Source of the DNA: JANMEX01 sp041751995
GTDB lineage: Bacteria; Pseudomonadota; Alphaproteobacteria; Rhizobiales; Rhizobiaceae
Length of the DNA: 64,000 bases
Assembly (NCBI GenBank): GCA_041751995.1
Contig: JBGSHY010000103.1
Span: forward strand, 1 to 64,000
Direction of reading: 5' to 3'
Below are positions 39,886 to 48,358 of this stretch, in pieces. The position numbers and the translations under genes were made by a program. The notes beneath the pieces were generated by a model. It had not been told where the DNA came from. It saw only the letters and a program-made list of their open reading frames with translations, and searched no databases. The stretch's first letter is position 1, and each line of letters begins with the position of its first letter.

Positions 39886-40617
39886 TTACCTGCGATCACC
39901 CAGGAACTGCAGCATGAACATGAACAGGTTGACGAAGTCGAGGTAGAGGTTCAGCGCACCCATGATGGCCTTGCGGCCGCCGGTGGCATCGTCATCGCCT
40001 GCATAATACATTTCCTTGATCTTCTGCGTGTCGTAGGCGGTAAGGCCTGCAAAAGCCACCACGCCGATTGCCGAGATGGCAAACTGCAAGGCCGAAGACT
40101 GCATGAAGATATTGACGATAGAGGCAAGCAGAATGCCCCAAACGCCCATGATCAGGAACGAGCCCATCGCCGTCAGATCACGCTTGGTGGTGTAGCCAAA
40201 CAGGGACAGAGCGCCGAAGGTTGTCGCCGAGATGAAGAAGGTCTGGACGATGCTTGCGCCGGTATAGACGATGAAAATCGTCGACAGCGAAGCGCCGAGC
40301 AGCGCGGCATAGGCCCAGAATGTCGTCTGCGCGGCCGAAACACTCATCGTGTGAATGCGGAAGCCGAGGAAGAACACCAGAGCCAGCGGAGCCAAGACCA
40401 AGACCCAGCGGAACGGTGTTGCGTAGATTAGATTGGCAAATGCCGGGTTGGACATGGCCAGGGCAAAGGTGCCCCAAGCGGCAGCGCCGGTGATGGCGAG
40501 GCCGATGGCCATGAGATTGTAGACCTTCAGCATGTAGCTGCGCAGGCCTTCGTCGATTTCTGCACCGCTTTGCGTCACCGTCGCGGTGCGCAAGGGTGAA
40601 TTGCGATAGTCAGACAT
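39886..40617 (-). CDS. Bax inhibitor-1/YccA (YbhL) family membrane protein
   Basis: A 243-residue inner-membrane protein with seven hydrophobic helices: YNLMAIGLAITGAAAWGTFAL, WVLVLAPLALVFFLGF, TTFWAYAALLGASLSTIFIVY and others. C-terminal AYDTQKIKEMYYAGDDDATGG carries the acidic-rich loop usual in BI-1 proteins. Members are calcium- or proton-leak channels or protease-associated. ATG 40617 follows GAGAGGACTCTC. The candidate ybhL leader precedes it and a terminator follows. Confidence 0.92.
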   Translation of the reverse strand: MSDYRNSPLRTATVTQSGAEIDEGLRSYMLKVYNLMAIGLAITGAAAWGTFALAMSNPAFANLIYATPFRWVLVLAPLALVFFLGFRIHTMSVSAAQTTFWAYAALLGASLSTIFIVYTGASIVQTFFISATTFGALSLFGYTTKRDLTAMGSFLIMGVWGILLASIVNIFMQSSALQFAISAIGVVAFAGLTAYDTQKIKEMYYAGDDDATGGRKAIMGALNLYLDFVNLFMFMLQFLGDRR

Positions 40618-40680
40618 GAGAGTCCTCTCAAAGTTCCCCGTCGGGTGTCCGGTCTGCATGGCGTCAAGCTGCCATGCCAA
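40618..40680 (-). ncRNA. Candidate ybhL leader RNA
   Basis: On the minus strand, GCATGGC (40671-40677) pairs with GCCATGC (40656-40662) around an eight-base loop, followed by the conserved-looking run CCGGACACCCGACGGGGAAC and then GAGAGGA before the ATG. The ybhL motif, a cis-regulatory RNA of Rhizobiales, is known to sit upstream of YbhL/BI-1 genes. Call is by position and hairpin, not by model score. Confidence 0.5.
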
Positions 40681-40728
40681 CTGAGGCGCCGCTGGCGGGA
40701 ATCCAGCATGCCTGACAAATTTATGGGG

Positions 40729-40760
40729 TTGATCGAGGCAAACAACAAGACCTCGATCAA
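40729..40760. repeat. Ten-base perfect inverted repeat between permease and BI-1 genes
   Basis: TTGATCGAGG (40729-40738) and CCTCGATCAA (40751-40760). A second, overlapping pairing GGGGTTGA (40725-40732) with TCAACCCC (40786-40793) is mutually exclusive with part of it. No T-run follows, so it is not a classical terminator. Confidence 0.5.
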
Positions 40761-40814
40761 GAAAAATGCATCAAACGCCGCCGCTTCAACCCCAAAGGGT
40801 AAACAAATGCCGTT

Positions 40815-43373
40815 TTAGAGCGTCCTCAGCACCGGTGCCGATTTTTGTCCAAGCAGCCGCCAGGTTCCGGCAAGGCCAAATCCAATGGTTACCGCAAGCG
40901 ACAGACCGATTGTGCTCAAGGCAATCCATGGCTCCGGCTGGAAGGTCAGCGCCATGATCCTGCTGATCACGAACCACGCCGCAACAGTGCCCGCCAGCAC
41001 GGCAAAAACCGCCGTCGCCAATCCAATCAAAAGATATTCCAGCGCAAAAGCGCTGACCAGCGTGCGCCGCGTCGCGCCCAGCATCTTCAGGATCACGGCA
41101 TCATGCAGCCGCGTGCGGTTGCCGGCGGCCAAGGCGCCCGCCAACACCAGCACCGATGTGATCAAGGCAACCGACGCGGCGACCCGCACCGCCATCGAGA
41201 ATTGCGAAACAAAATTGCTGGCGATGGTCAACGCATCTTTTACCCGCACAGAGGTGATCGCCGGATAGGCCTTGGTAACGGTGTTGAGGGTTTTCGCCTC
41301 CTGATCCGGCGTTGCCGCGGGGTCGGCCAATGTCGCCAGCCACGCATGCGGCGCGCCTTTGAAAATGTTTGGCGAAAACACCATGACGAAGTTGATCGAC
41401 ATCGACCGCCATTCAACTTGGCGCAGATTGGCGATCTTGGCCGTGATGTCGCGCCCGAGCACATTGACCGTCACGGTATCGCCAAGTTTGAGTCCAAGCT
41501 CGCCCGCCTCTTCTGCCGCGAACGACACCAATGGCTCGCCGGAATGGTCCGCCGCCCACCATTTGCCTTCAGCCAACGTGCTGTTGCCAGGCAAAACAGG
41601 CGAATAAGTGATGCCCCGGTCGCCGCGCGTCACCCAAGCGGCCTCCGGCGGCACCTTGTAGTCGGCGATTTTGATGCCCTTCAGCTCCGTGATCCGGCCG
41701 CGCAGCATCGGCACGGTGTCGATTTTGCCTTGCGGCGAGGCTTGGGCAAGCAGCGTCTTGAACCCGTCAATTTCGCTGCTCTGGATGTCCACGAAGAAGA
41801 AATCCGGCGCTTTGCCGGCAATTGAGCCGGAAATCTGGCTGCGCAGATTGGTGTCGATCAGCGAAATTGCCGTGAGCAGCGTCAGTCCGAGGCCGAGAGA
41901 AATCACGACCGGACGGGTGATCGCGCCGGGCCGGTGCATGTTGCCGACTGCGAGGCGCAGGATTGTAGACTTGGCGCGAGGCAATCCGGCTGCGATCTTG
42001 ATGATGAAGACCGCGACAACACCCAGCACAAGAAATGACAACACCGCTCCGCCCAAAAGGTACATTGCGATTTTCGGTTGCTGCGATGTCAGTATCGCCA
42101 GTGCCGCCACGAGCGCCATCACCAGACCGGCAGCGGTCTTCCACGGCCAACCTGCCGTCCCGCCGCCTTCCAGCGTCGAATCGCGGAACAGCAACTGCGG
42201 CGTCACCGATTGGGTCTTGCCGAGCGGCACCAGCGAAAAGGCCAGCGTTGTCAAAAGGCCGAATGCACCAGCCAGGAGCAGCGCCCGCGGTTCGATGCCG
42301 CTGGTGATATCAAGCGGCAAAAACCGCTCCAATGCGGAGCCGGCAAGTTGCGGCAGGATCGCCGAGACCACCAGCCCTATGGCGACGCCAAGCACAGCCG
42401 CGATCATGATCTGCACCAGATAGACCATCGCCACAAAGCCATGCCCGGCGCCAAGGCTCTTGAAAGTCGCGATCACCGGCCGCTTGGCATCCAAATGCGC
42501 CTGCACCGCATTTGCGACGCCGACGCCACCGACCAAAAGAGCGCAAAGCCCGACCAAAGCCAGAAACTGCGAGAACCGCTCGATCGAATCCGACAAGGCC
42601 GGGGCAGCATTGGCGCTGGTGCGGATACGGAAGCCCTTATCAGCCAGATCCTTGCGCAGATCTTCCTGCAAGGCCTTCAGCCCGTCTGAAGACGGTGGAT
42701 TGGCGAGCCGAACCTTGTAACCAAATTCAGCGAGGCTACCGGTGCGGATCAATCCGGTCTCATTCAACGCGGCTTCAGAAATCATCACCCGCGGTGCAAA
42801 GCCAAAACCTTCCGAAAGCGCATCCGGCTCGGACACCAGCACATCGCGCATTTCGACCGCGATATCGCCGACTTTCAATTGATCGCCGACCTTCAGTTCC
42901 AGCCGGTCAAACAGGATTTGAGGCGCAATTGCGCCATGAACGCCATTTTTCAGGCCCAGCAAGTCCGAAAGCGCACCCGCACCTGAAGTATCCACCTTGC
43001 CGTACAGCGGATAGGTCTCGTCGACCGATTTCAGTTCCACCAGACTCTGGTCCGACCCATCGGTTTTGAGCGCCATCGAGCGCAATCCGATGCTTTTCGA
43101 GACTGTTCCGAGAGTCTCGATCCGCTTCATTTCATCCGGCGTCGCCTCGCGCTGCACCAGTTCAAAACCAAGATCACCCGCCAGAATCGACTGGCCTTGC
43201 CTCGAAATCGACCCTTCAATGCCGTCGGCAATCGTGTTGACCGAGCCGATGGCGGCGGTGCCAAGGGCGATACAAGCAAGAAAAATGCGAAATCCCGCCA
43301 AACCGCCACGCAGTTCGCGCAGCGCAAAGCGCGACGCCAGTTTGAAGTCGCCGAACCAGCCGCGCCTATGCAT
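40815..43373 (-). CDS. FtsX-type ABC transporter permease, YbbP-like
   Basis: An 852-residue membrane permease. It starts with FKLASRFALRELRGGLAGFRIFLACIALGTAAIGSVNTIADG (membrane helix one), has a large periplasmic region, a helical FtsX segment near residues 240-430 (LVGGVGVANAVQAHLDAKRPVIATFKSLGA), and the last FtsX domain near 730-850 (LVLAGALAAGNRTRLHDAVILKMLGATRRTL). It pairs with the ATPase at 43366, with which it overlaps by eight bases, and faces a TesA-like esterase: the tesA-ybbA-ybbP grouping known from other bacteria, thought to export lipidic or hydrophobic compounds. Confidence 0.9.
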   Translation of the reverse strand: MHRRGWFGDFKLASRFALRELRGGLAGFRIFLACIALGTAAIGSVNTIADGIEGSISRQGQSILAGDLGFELVQREATPDEMKRIETLGTVSKSIGLRSMALKTDGSDQSLVELKSVDETYPLYGKVDTSGAGALSDLLGLKNGVHGAIAPQILFDRLELKVGDQLKVGDIAVEMRDVLVSEPDALSEGFGFAPRVMISEAALNETGLIRTGSLAEFGYKVRLANPPSSDGLKALQEDLRKDLADKGFRIRTSANAAPALSDSIERFSQFLALVGLCALLVGGVGVANAVQAHLDAKRPVIATFKSLGAGHGFVAMVYLVQIMIAAVLGVAIGLVVSAILPQLAGSALERFLPLDITSGIEPRALLLAGAFGLLTTLAFSLVPLGKTQSVTPQLLFRDSTLEGGGTAGWPWKTAAGLVMALVAALAILTSQQPKIAMYLLGGAVLSFLVLGVVAVFIIKIAAGLPRAKSTILRLAVGNMHRPGAITRPVVISLGLGLTLLTAISLIDTNLRSQISGSIAGKAPDFFFVDIQSSEIDGFKTLLAQASPQGKIDTVPMLRGRITELKGIKIADYKVPPEAAWVTRGDRGITYSPVLPGNSTLAEGKWWAADHSGEPLVSFAAEEAGELGLKLGDTVTVNVLGRDITAKIANLRQVEWRSMSINFVMVFSPNIFKGAPHAWLATLADPAATPDQEAKTLNTVTKAYPAITSVRVKDALTIASNFVSQFSMAVRVAASVALITSVLVLAGALAAGNRTRLHDAVILKMLGATRRTLVSAFALEYLLIGLATAVFAVLAGTVAAWFVISRIMALTFQPEPWIALSTIGLSLAVTIGFGLAGTWRLLGQKSAPVLRTL

Positions 43374-44055
43374 TGGCCAAAGCCTCGTCCAGCACTTGTC
43401 CCGACCGCATTCTGATCTGGCGCGCGCACCGTCCGGCCAACTGCATGTCATGTGTGACCAGCAAAAGCGTCATGTCCCGGTCGCGGCAGGCCGAAAACAA
43501 CAGGTCGGCAATGTGGACGCCAGTGGCCAGATCAAGATTGCCGGTTGGCTCGTCCGCCACCAGCATGGCCGGTTCCGGCGCAAGCGCCCGTGCAATCGCC
43601 ACACGCTGCTGCTCGCCACCCGAAAGCTGGCCGGGAAAATGCTTAAGCCGTTCACCCAGGCCGACCTTTTCAAGCTCAGCTTTCGCCCGCTCGAATGGCG
43701 ACTTGTGCCCGGCAAGCTCCAGCGGCACGGCGACATTTTCCAACGCCGTCATGTTGGGGATCAGATGAAACGACTGAAACACGATGCCGATCGACCGCCC
43801 GCGAAATTGCGCCAGCGCATCTTCTGACAATTTCGTGATGTCGGTGCCGTTGACGGAAATAACTCCTGAATTTGCCCGCTCCAACCCGGAAAGAACCATC
43901 AGCAGCGAGGTCTTGCCCGACCCCGAAGGCCCGACAATGCCTAGTGATTCGCCCTTGCGAAGGTTCAGCGACACCTCATCCAGCACCTTGACCCGCGTTG
44001 CCCCGTCGCCGAGCGTCAAATTGACACTTTCGAGCCTCAGCACTGTTTCCTGCAC
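43366..44055 (-). CDS. ABC transporter ATP-binding protein, YbbA-like
   Basis: A 229-residue ATPase partner of the FtsX-type permease. Walker A GPSGSGKTS (about residues 42-50), signature LSGGEQQR (about 144-151) and Walker B PAMLVADEPTGNLD (about 162-175) are complete, followed by LLLVTHDMQLAGRC with the H-loop. MacB/LolD-group architecture. It is divergent from the TesA-like gene, 78 bp apart. Confidence 0.93.
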   Translation of the reverse strand: MQETVLRLESVNLTLGDGATRVKVLDEVSLNLRKGESLGIVGPSGSGKTSLLMVLSGLERANSGVISVNGTDITKLSEDALAQFRGRSIGIVFQSFHLIPNMTALENVAVPLELAGHKSPFERAKAELEKVGLGERLKHFPGQLSGGEQQRVAIARALAPEPAMLVADEPTGNLDLATGVHIADLLFSACRDRDMTLLLVTHDMQLAGRCARQIRMRSGQVLDEALANA

Positions 44056-44133
44056 GCCATATCCTTCCTATATCCTGCAAAAGCGTCCGTCAGTTGCCAT
44101 TCGCAGCCACCCGGCGCGAAAGGAAAACAATCA

Positions 44134-44799
44134 ATGTCGCTTCAAAGCATGCAGACCAGCTTGATCCGCCTTTTGGCACTCGCGCTCATATGGGGCGGCG
44201 CAGTTGGAATTGCCAAGGGGCAAGCAAAGGCTGCGCCATTGGAAATCGTCGGATTTGGCGACAGCCTGATGGCGGGTTTTGAGTTGCCCGAAGGCGACGG
44301 CTTTCCTGCAGTCCTTGAATCAGCCCTGAAAGCCAGGAGCCTCGACGTCAAAGTCATCAATGCCGGCGTGTCCGGCGACACGACGTCCGGCGGTCTGGAA
44401 CGGCTCGATTGGTCCGTGCAGGATGGGACAAAGTTGGTGATTCTCGAACTTGGCGCCAACGATGCTTTGCGCGGAATTTCGCCGGAAATCACCAAAGACA
44501 ATCTCGACAAGATGCTGGCCCGGCTGAAGGAGCGCAACATTCAAGTGGTCCTCGCTGGCATGCTTGCCCCGCCGTCGATGGGAAAGGATTATGAAGCTGC
44601 TTTCAATCCGGTTTTCAAGGATTTGGCCGCAAGGTATTCAGTCCCGCTGATCCCGTTTTTCCTCGAAGGCGTCGCCGGAAACCCGTCGCTGCAGCTGCCG
44701 GACGGGCTCCATCCCACCCGCGCGGGTGTCGACAAGATGGTCGAAAACGCGTTGCCTTTCATTTTGCCTGTGGTCGAAGGGCTTGCGAAAACTCAGTAG
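44134..44799 (+). CDS. TesA-like SGNH arylesterase/acyl-CoA thioesterase
   Basis: A 221-residue secreted SGNH hydrolase. The signal peptide is MSLQSMQTSLIRLLALALIWGG plus a short region up to about residue 34. Block I is VGFGDSLMAGF (catalytic Ser), block II NAGVSGDTTSG, block III LELGANDALRG, and block V LPDGLHPTRAG with the catalytic Asp and His. It acts in the periplasm on acyl or aryl esters. It is divergent from the YbbA/YbbP pair, and its stop overlaps the convergent GNAT gene by seven bases. Confidence 0.92.
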   Translation: MSLQSMQTSLIRLLALALIWGGAVGIAKGQAKAAPLEIVGFGDSLMAGFELPEGDGFPAVLESALKARSLDVKVINAGVSGDTTSGGLERLDWSVQDGTKLVILELGANDALRGISPEITKDNLDKMLARLKERNIQVVLAGMLAPPSMGKDYEAAFNPVFKDLAARYSVPLIPFFLEGVAGNPSLQLPDGLHPTRAGVDKMVENALPFILPVVEGLAKTQ

Positions 44800-45380
44800 C
44801 CGGGATGCCAAGGCGTGTTGCGCAGGTTCAGCACCAAGCACAATACGTCTTCGACCATTTCATCGCCCAGCGTTCCGGTCAGCCCGCCATCGATTGATTG
44901 GTAAGCACTGTTTTCCAGAAGTGAAGCGCCATGTTTGCTGGCAAGGGCAATCATCCGCGTGTTCGAGCGGATGCAGGCCATGACCACACGTTGCCGTCCG
45001 CTGTTGCTAATCATCTGCATCATTTCGTCAAACAGGCCAGCGCCAATGCCGCGGCCCTTGTAGCCGGTCTCGACCGTGAACGCCGCCTCCATCTCGTCGT
45101 CGTCAACAACCGAAGGCCGCGCCTCGCCAATGCCGCGCAAAGCGCCGTCAGCAAATGCGCCGATAACAATGCAGCCCGGTCGCAGCGCCAGATTGGCATA
45201 ATTCTGCAGAAACCGGTCGGACACGGAATGTCCGAACCGGATGCGCCGGTCCTCGCTGCCCAGGCGGAGCAAATGGCCTGCCAGAACAGTCTCGTCCTCC
45301 GGCCATATCCGCTTGGCTGTCCAGCCGAAGTGCCCAGCCGCGGGGCCGGGGATTTTGCGTTTTGCCGAAAATGCAAACAT
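44793..45380 (-). CDS. GNAT N-acetyltransferase
   Basis: A 195-residue acetyltransferase. The acetyl-CoA loop is ETGYKGRGIGAGLFDEMMQ (RGIGAG, near residues 107-112). The first 45 residues are less typical (FGWTAKRIWPEDETVLAGHLLRLGSEDRRIRFGHSVSD). Substrate unknown. A 34-bp hairpin with an AAGG Shine-Dalgarno in its 3' arm abuts the start (see 45382-45415). Confidence 0.82.
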   Translation of the reverse strand: MFAFSAKRKIPGPAAGHFGWTAKRIWPEDETVLAGHLLRLGSEDRRIRFGHSVSDRFLQNYANLALRPGCIVIGAFADGALRGIGEARPSVVDDDEMEAAFTVETGYKGRGIGAGLFDEMMQMISNSGRQRVVMACIRSNTRMIALASKHGASLLENSAYQSIDGGLTGTLGDEMVEDVLCLVLNLRNTPWHPGY

Positions 45381-45381
45381 C

Positions 45382-45415
45382 AGGCAGCCTTTCGTACCGT
45401 GGCGAACGGCTGCCT
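45382..45415 (-). promoter_or_regulatory. Hairpin at the start of the 44793-45380 GNAT gene
   Basis: AGGCAGCC (45382-45389) and GGCTGCCT (45408-45415) form a perfect stem, prolonged inside by TTCG and CGAA around a short loop. On the minus strand the 3' arm holds AAGG and the ATG follows at once (45380), so the RBS would be masked in a folded leader. Confidence 0.45.
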
Positions 45416-45575
45416 CCCATGCCGGTCAATGTGTCAGATGGCCTCAAGCAGAAGCGGGCTGCAATCCGGACTTTGGGAGAATAGGCCCGGGGCTGCTGTC
45501 ACAAATTTATCGCTTGCGCGGCGTTCGCATCGGTGATTCGTTCAAGCCGAGGTTTCTCGAATCGGGGAGGATGCC

Positions 45576-46160
45576 ATGCCGCGTCTGTTCACTGCCCTGG
45601 AAATCCCGCATGACGCGGCGATGTCACTTGCGTTGCTACGCGGCGGTCTGCCGGGCGCGCGCTGGATTGATGCAGAAAATTATCACATCACCCTGCGCTT
45701 CATCGGCGATGTTGAAGGCCATGTCGCCGACGAGTTTGCCAACGCGCTTGACCGCATCAACCGGCCTTCTTTTACGCTGGAGCTCTCCGGCGTTGGCCAG
45801 TTCGGCGGCAAGAAACCGCATTCGATCTGGGCAGGAGTCACACCCAAGCCGGAGCTGGTCCAGCTGCAGGCGGAAATTGAGCGCATCAGCCAACGTCTGC
45901 GTTTGCCAGCCGATCCGCGCAAGTTTACCCCGCATGTTTCACTCGCCAGGCTGCGCAATAGTCAGATCGTCGATGTTGCAAACTACCTGTCCACGCGCGG
46001 CAACTTCTCGACGCTGCCTTTCAAGGTGAAACGCTTCGTCCTGATGTCTTCCCGTGATTCGGTGGGAGGGGGTCCCTATGTGATCGAAGAATCCTGGCCT
46101 TTGGACATGCGGCCTGCGGTCATGAACCAGTCTTCGGCAGCAGCGCGGACCATGCCATAG
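45576..46160 (+). CDS. thpR: RNA 2',3'-cyclic phosphodiesterase ThpR
   Basis: The 194-residue product belongs to the 2H phosphoesterases (LigT-like), which open 2',3'-cyclic RNA ends. Two HxTx motifs are present, YHITLRFIG (about residues 36-44) and FTPHVSLARL (about 118-127). The usual end is at a GPYVIEESWPL-like block; here an extra ~18 residues (DMRPAVMNQSS and on) follow. This extension overlaps the convergent phosphatase gene by 85 bp. Confidence 0.9.
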   Translation: MPRLFTALEIPHDAAMSLALLRGGLPGARWIDAENYHITLRFIGDVEGHVADEFANALDRINRPSFTLELSGVGQFGGKKPHSIWAGVTPKPELVQLQAEIERISQRLRLPADPRKFTPHVSLARLRNSQIVDVANYLSTRGNFSTLPFKVKRFVLMSSRDSVGGGPYVIEESWPLDMRPAVMNQSSAAARTMP

Positions 46161-46567
46161 ACTTTTTCAAAGTCGGCGATGCCGCCATAAAACGGATCAG
46201 GCACGTCCATGTGTTTTCCCGCACAATACTGCATGAACAGCGCCACCTGCGCCGTTGCCCCTTCCGGCTTTTGCCGCTCCAGGGCCGCAACATGACTGTT
46301 GTCCATGCCGAGGATGACGTCAAACTTCGAAAAATCGTCCACCGTCACCATTCGGCAGACCTGACGGTCAATTGCAAGCCCGTGCCGTGCCGCGACCTTG
46401 ATTGACCGCGCGTCCGGCGGTTCACCAACATGCCAGCTGCCAAGCCCCGCCGAATCTAGAAGCATTGAAGGCATGGCAAGATCCCGGAAAATGCCTTCCG
46501 CCAGCGGCGAGCGGCAGATATTGCCGGTACAGACAAAAAGGATGGAACGGGGAACGGGCTGCGCCAT
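46076..46567 (-). CDS. Low-molecular-weight protein tyrosine phosphatase
   Basis: A 163-residue LMW-PTP. The P-loop CTGNICRSPLAEG (about residues 13-25) holds the catalytic Cys and Arg, and MDVPDPFYGG (about 119-128) holds the general acid Asp. Roles in this family include control of exopolysaccharide or stress kinases. The last eight or so residues (KGQDSSIT) overlap the thpR 3' end on the other strand. Confidence 0.92.
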   Translation of the reverse strand: MAQPVPRSILFVCTGNICRSPLAEGIFRDLAMPSMLLDSAGLGSWHVGEPPDARSIKVAARHGLAIDRQVCRMVTVDDFSKFDVILGMDNSHVAALERQKPEGATAQVALFMQYCAGKHMDVPDPFYGGIADFEKVYGMVRAAAEDWFMTAGRMSKGQDSSIT

Positions 46568-46614
46568 CGTTGCAAATCCATGTTACCTTTTCAGCAATAG
46601 CAAAGGATATGGCC

Positions 46615-46929
46615 ATGACCAACATCCGCCTGACCGAATCGGAAATCGCCGAAATGCTCGCCACCCTTCCCGGCTGGACCAAGCTGCATGCGCGAGAAGC
46701 CATCGGAAAGAGTTTCAAGTTCACAAATTTCCGCGAAGCCTTCGCTTTCATGGCTGAAGTTGCTCTTTATGCCGAGAAGATCGACCATCATCCGGAATGG
46801 ACCAATGTCTGGAACCGTGTTGACATTGTCCTGTCGACCCACTCGGTGGGCGGCCTCAGCCCGCTCGACATCAAACTTGGCAAGGCGATCGAAAAGTCTG
46901 CTGTCCGATTTTCCCCGCCAGCCGCTTGA
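46615..46929 (+). CDS. phhB: Pterin-4a-carbinolamine dehydratase
   Basis: A 104-residue protein that dehydrates 4a-hydroxytetrahydrobiopterin. The family core KIDHHPEWTNVWNRVDIVLSTHSVGGLSPLDIKLG contains the H-H-P-x-W active-site array. ATG 46615 has AAAGGA seven bases before it; ATG 46609 is too close. No phenylalanine hydroxylase is nearby, as usual in rhizobia, where the protein may have other pterin roles. Confidence 0.9.
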   Translation: MTNIRLTESEIAEMLATLPGWTKLHAREAIGKSFKFTNFREAFAFMAEVALYAEKIDHHPEWTNVWNRVDIVLSTHSVGGLSPLDIKLGKAIEKSAVRFSPPAA

Positions 46930-46999
46930 ATCGTGGTTGGAACAGGGCCACATCACTTCATCGATAGCCGTCTGGCAACCGGCATGACAGGAGACTGTG

Positions 47000-47359
47000 A
47001 TGAACAAACCGCTGGACGGCGAAATATTCGGCCCCAACGACAAGGACCAGGAGCGCCGCGTTAAACGCGACTTCTGGCGCACGCTGAAAAAGGCGGCGCG
47101 AGTGATTCCATATATGGACGAGGTGGTAGCGGCCTATTTTTGCGCGTTTGATCCGCAGACGCCGACCCGTGTGCGCATGATCCTTCTCGGCGCACTCGCC
47201 TATTTTGTGGTGCCATTCGACACCATCCCGGATTTCCTGCTCGGCCTCGGCTTTTCCGACGATGTCGCAGTCCTCACCATGGCGATTACCGCCGTGCGCG
47301 GCTACATCACGCCGGCCCACCGCAAGGCAGCGCACGATGCCCTTCAGGAATCAGCCTGA
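47000..47359 (+). CDS. DUF1232 (YkvA-like) membrane protein
   Basis: A 119-residue protein with the DUF1232 core RVRMILLGALAYFVVPFDTIPDFLLGLGFSDDVAVLTMAITAVRGYI, which includes one hydrophobic helix and the P-D-x-IPD turn. Function unknown. It is preceded by phhB at 70 bp and an ACAGGAGACTGTG RBS. Confidence 0.85.
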   Translation: MNKPLDGEIFGPNDKDQERRVKRDFWRTLKKAARVIPYMDEVVAAYFCAFDPQTPTRVRMILLGALAYFVVPFDTIPDFLLGLGFSDDVAVLTMAITAVRGYITPAHRKAAHDALQESA

Positions 47360-47490
47360 CAAGCTCCGCCATTGCGCCGTTTTGTCTGATGACGGTTGAT
47401 CGCTGCAATTGGACGTGCATTGCTGCTGCGGATAGGCGCAGTATGCTGTCGCGGTGACAGCGGAGCCGTCTTTCAGCGAGGCCATGCGCA

Positions 47491-48258
47491 ATGCGTCTGG
47501 GATTTGTCGGCACCGGCGCGATTACCAGCGCCATCGTAAAAGGGCTCGCTGGGTCCAGCTGCGCGGATTGGCCTGTTATCGTCTCTCCGCGGAGCCGCAG
47601 CATGGCTGAAGAATTGGCGGCCTCCGTGCCGTCGGTCCGCATTGCTGCCGGCAATCAGGATGTTGTCGACCAAAGCGACATGGTTTTTCTGGCAATCCGC
47701 CCGCAAATTGCCCCCGAAGTCATCTCCGGTCTTGCGTTCCGGAACGGCCAATCCGTGGTCAGCCTCGTCGCTGGACTGTCCATACCGGCGCTTGAACGCC
47801 TCATACCGGCAAGTGTTGAGATCACCCGGGCCATCCCTCTGCCTTCCGTCGAAATCCGCGCCTGTGTCACGCCGATAATGCCGCCGAATCCGGCGGTTGC
47901 GACGGTGTTTGACGCGCTCGGCTCGTCAATTGGCGTCTCCAGCCCTGTCGAATTTGATGGCTACGTCGCCGGCAGCGCCGTGATGGCAACTTACTTCGGC
48001 ATTGTCGATACAGTGGTCAAATGGATGCAGGCAAACGGGTTGGATGGATCCGGCGCAGACATCTATGCGCGAGGCCTGTTCGGCAATCTCGGCGATGTGC
48101 TGCGCGCCCGGCCGGATTTGACACTCGAGGCGCTGCGCGCCGGCCACACCACGGTTGGCGGCCTGAATGAAATGGTGCATGACCGATTTACGGGCGAAGG
48201 CGGCGCGCTGGCGCTTAAAAAAGGACTTGATGCCGTTTTGGCAAGGGTGCGCGGGTAG
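47491..48258 (+). CDS. Pyrroline-5-carboxylate reductase-like protein (divergent ProC)
   Basis: A 255-residue NAD(P)-binding protein: GFVGTGAITSAIVKGL at the start, VFLAIRPQIAPEVI, and ISLVAGLSIPALERLIP-like middle. It is shorter than usual ProC (265-280), and the proline-binding block is altered: SGSGPAY reads VAGSAVMAT, and PGGTT reads GHTTVGGL. It may thus not reduce P5C; another proC could exist elsewhere. Its TAG stop is provided by the border of the repeat 48256-48358. Confidence 0.8.
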   Translation: MRLGFVGTGAITSAIVKGLAGSSCADWPVIVSPRSRSMAEELAASVPSVRIAAGNQDVVDQSDMVFLAIRPQIAPEVISGLAFRNGQSVVSLVAGLSIPALERLIPASVEITRAIPLPSVEIRACVTPIMPPNPAVATVFDALGSSIGVSSPVEFDGYVAGSAVMATYFGIVDTVVKWMQANGLDGSGADIYARGLFGNLGDVLRARPDLTLEALRAGHTTVGGLNEMVHDRFTGEGGALALKKGLDAVLARVRG

Positions 48259-48358
48259 AGCATTTTCCAGCTTGATGGAACATCAAGCGGTTAAGAAAAT
48301 ACGGCAAAACAAATACTGAGAGAGTTTTAGCGATTCGAAGAAGCGCTGAAACACTCTA
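48256..48358. repeat. RIME-like intergenic repeat element with two hairpins
   Basis: The 103-bp element starts TAGAGCATTTTCC and ends ACACTCTA. Hairpin one: GCTTGATG (48270-48277)/CATCAAGC (48281-48288), with ATTTTC/GAAAAT outside. Hairpin two: AGAG..GTTT..AGCG (48319-48332) against CGCT..AAAC..CTCT (48344-48357). This is the layout of short palindromic mosaic elements dispersed in rhizobial genomes. Its ends form the stop codons of both flanking genes. Confidence 0.65.

Noticed and set aside
40845..41825. 326-codon ORF antisense to the YbbP-like permease
   Set aside because: Arginine/glutamine-rich composition of a shadow frame; no motifs.
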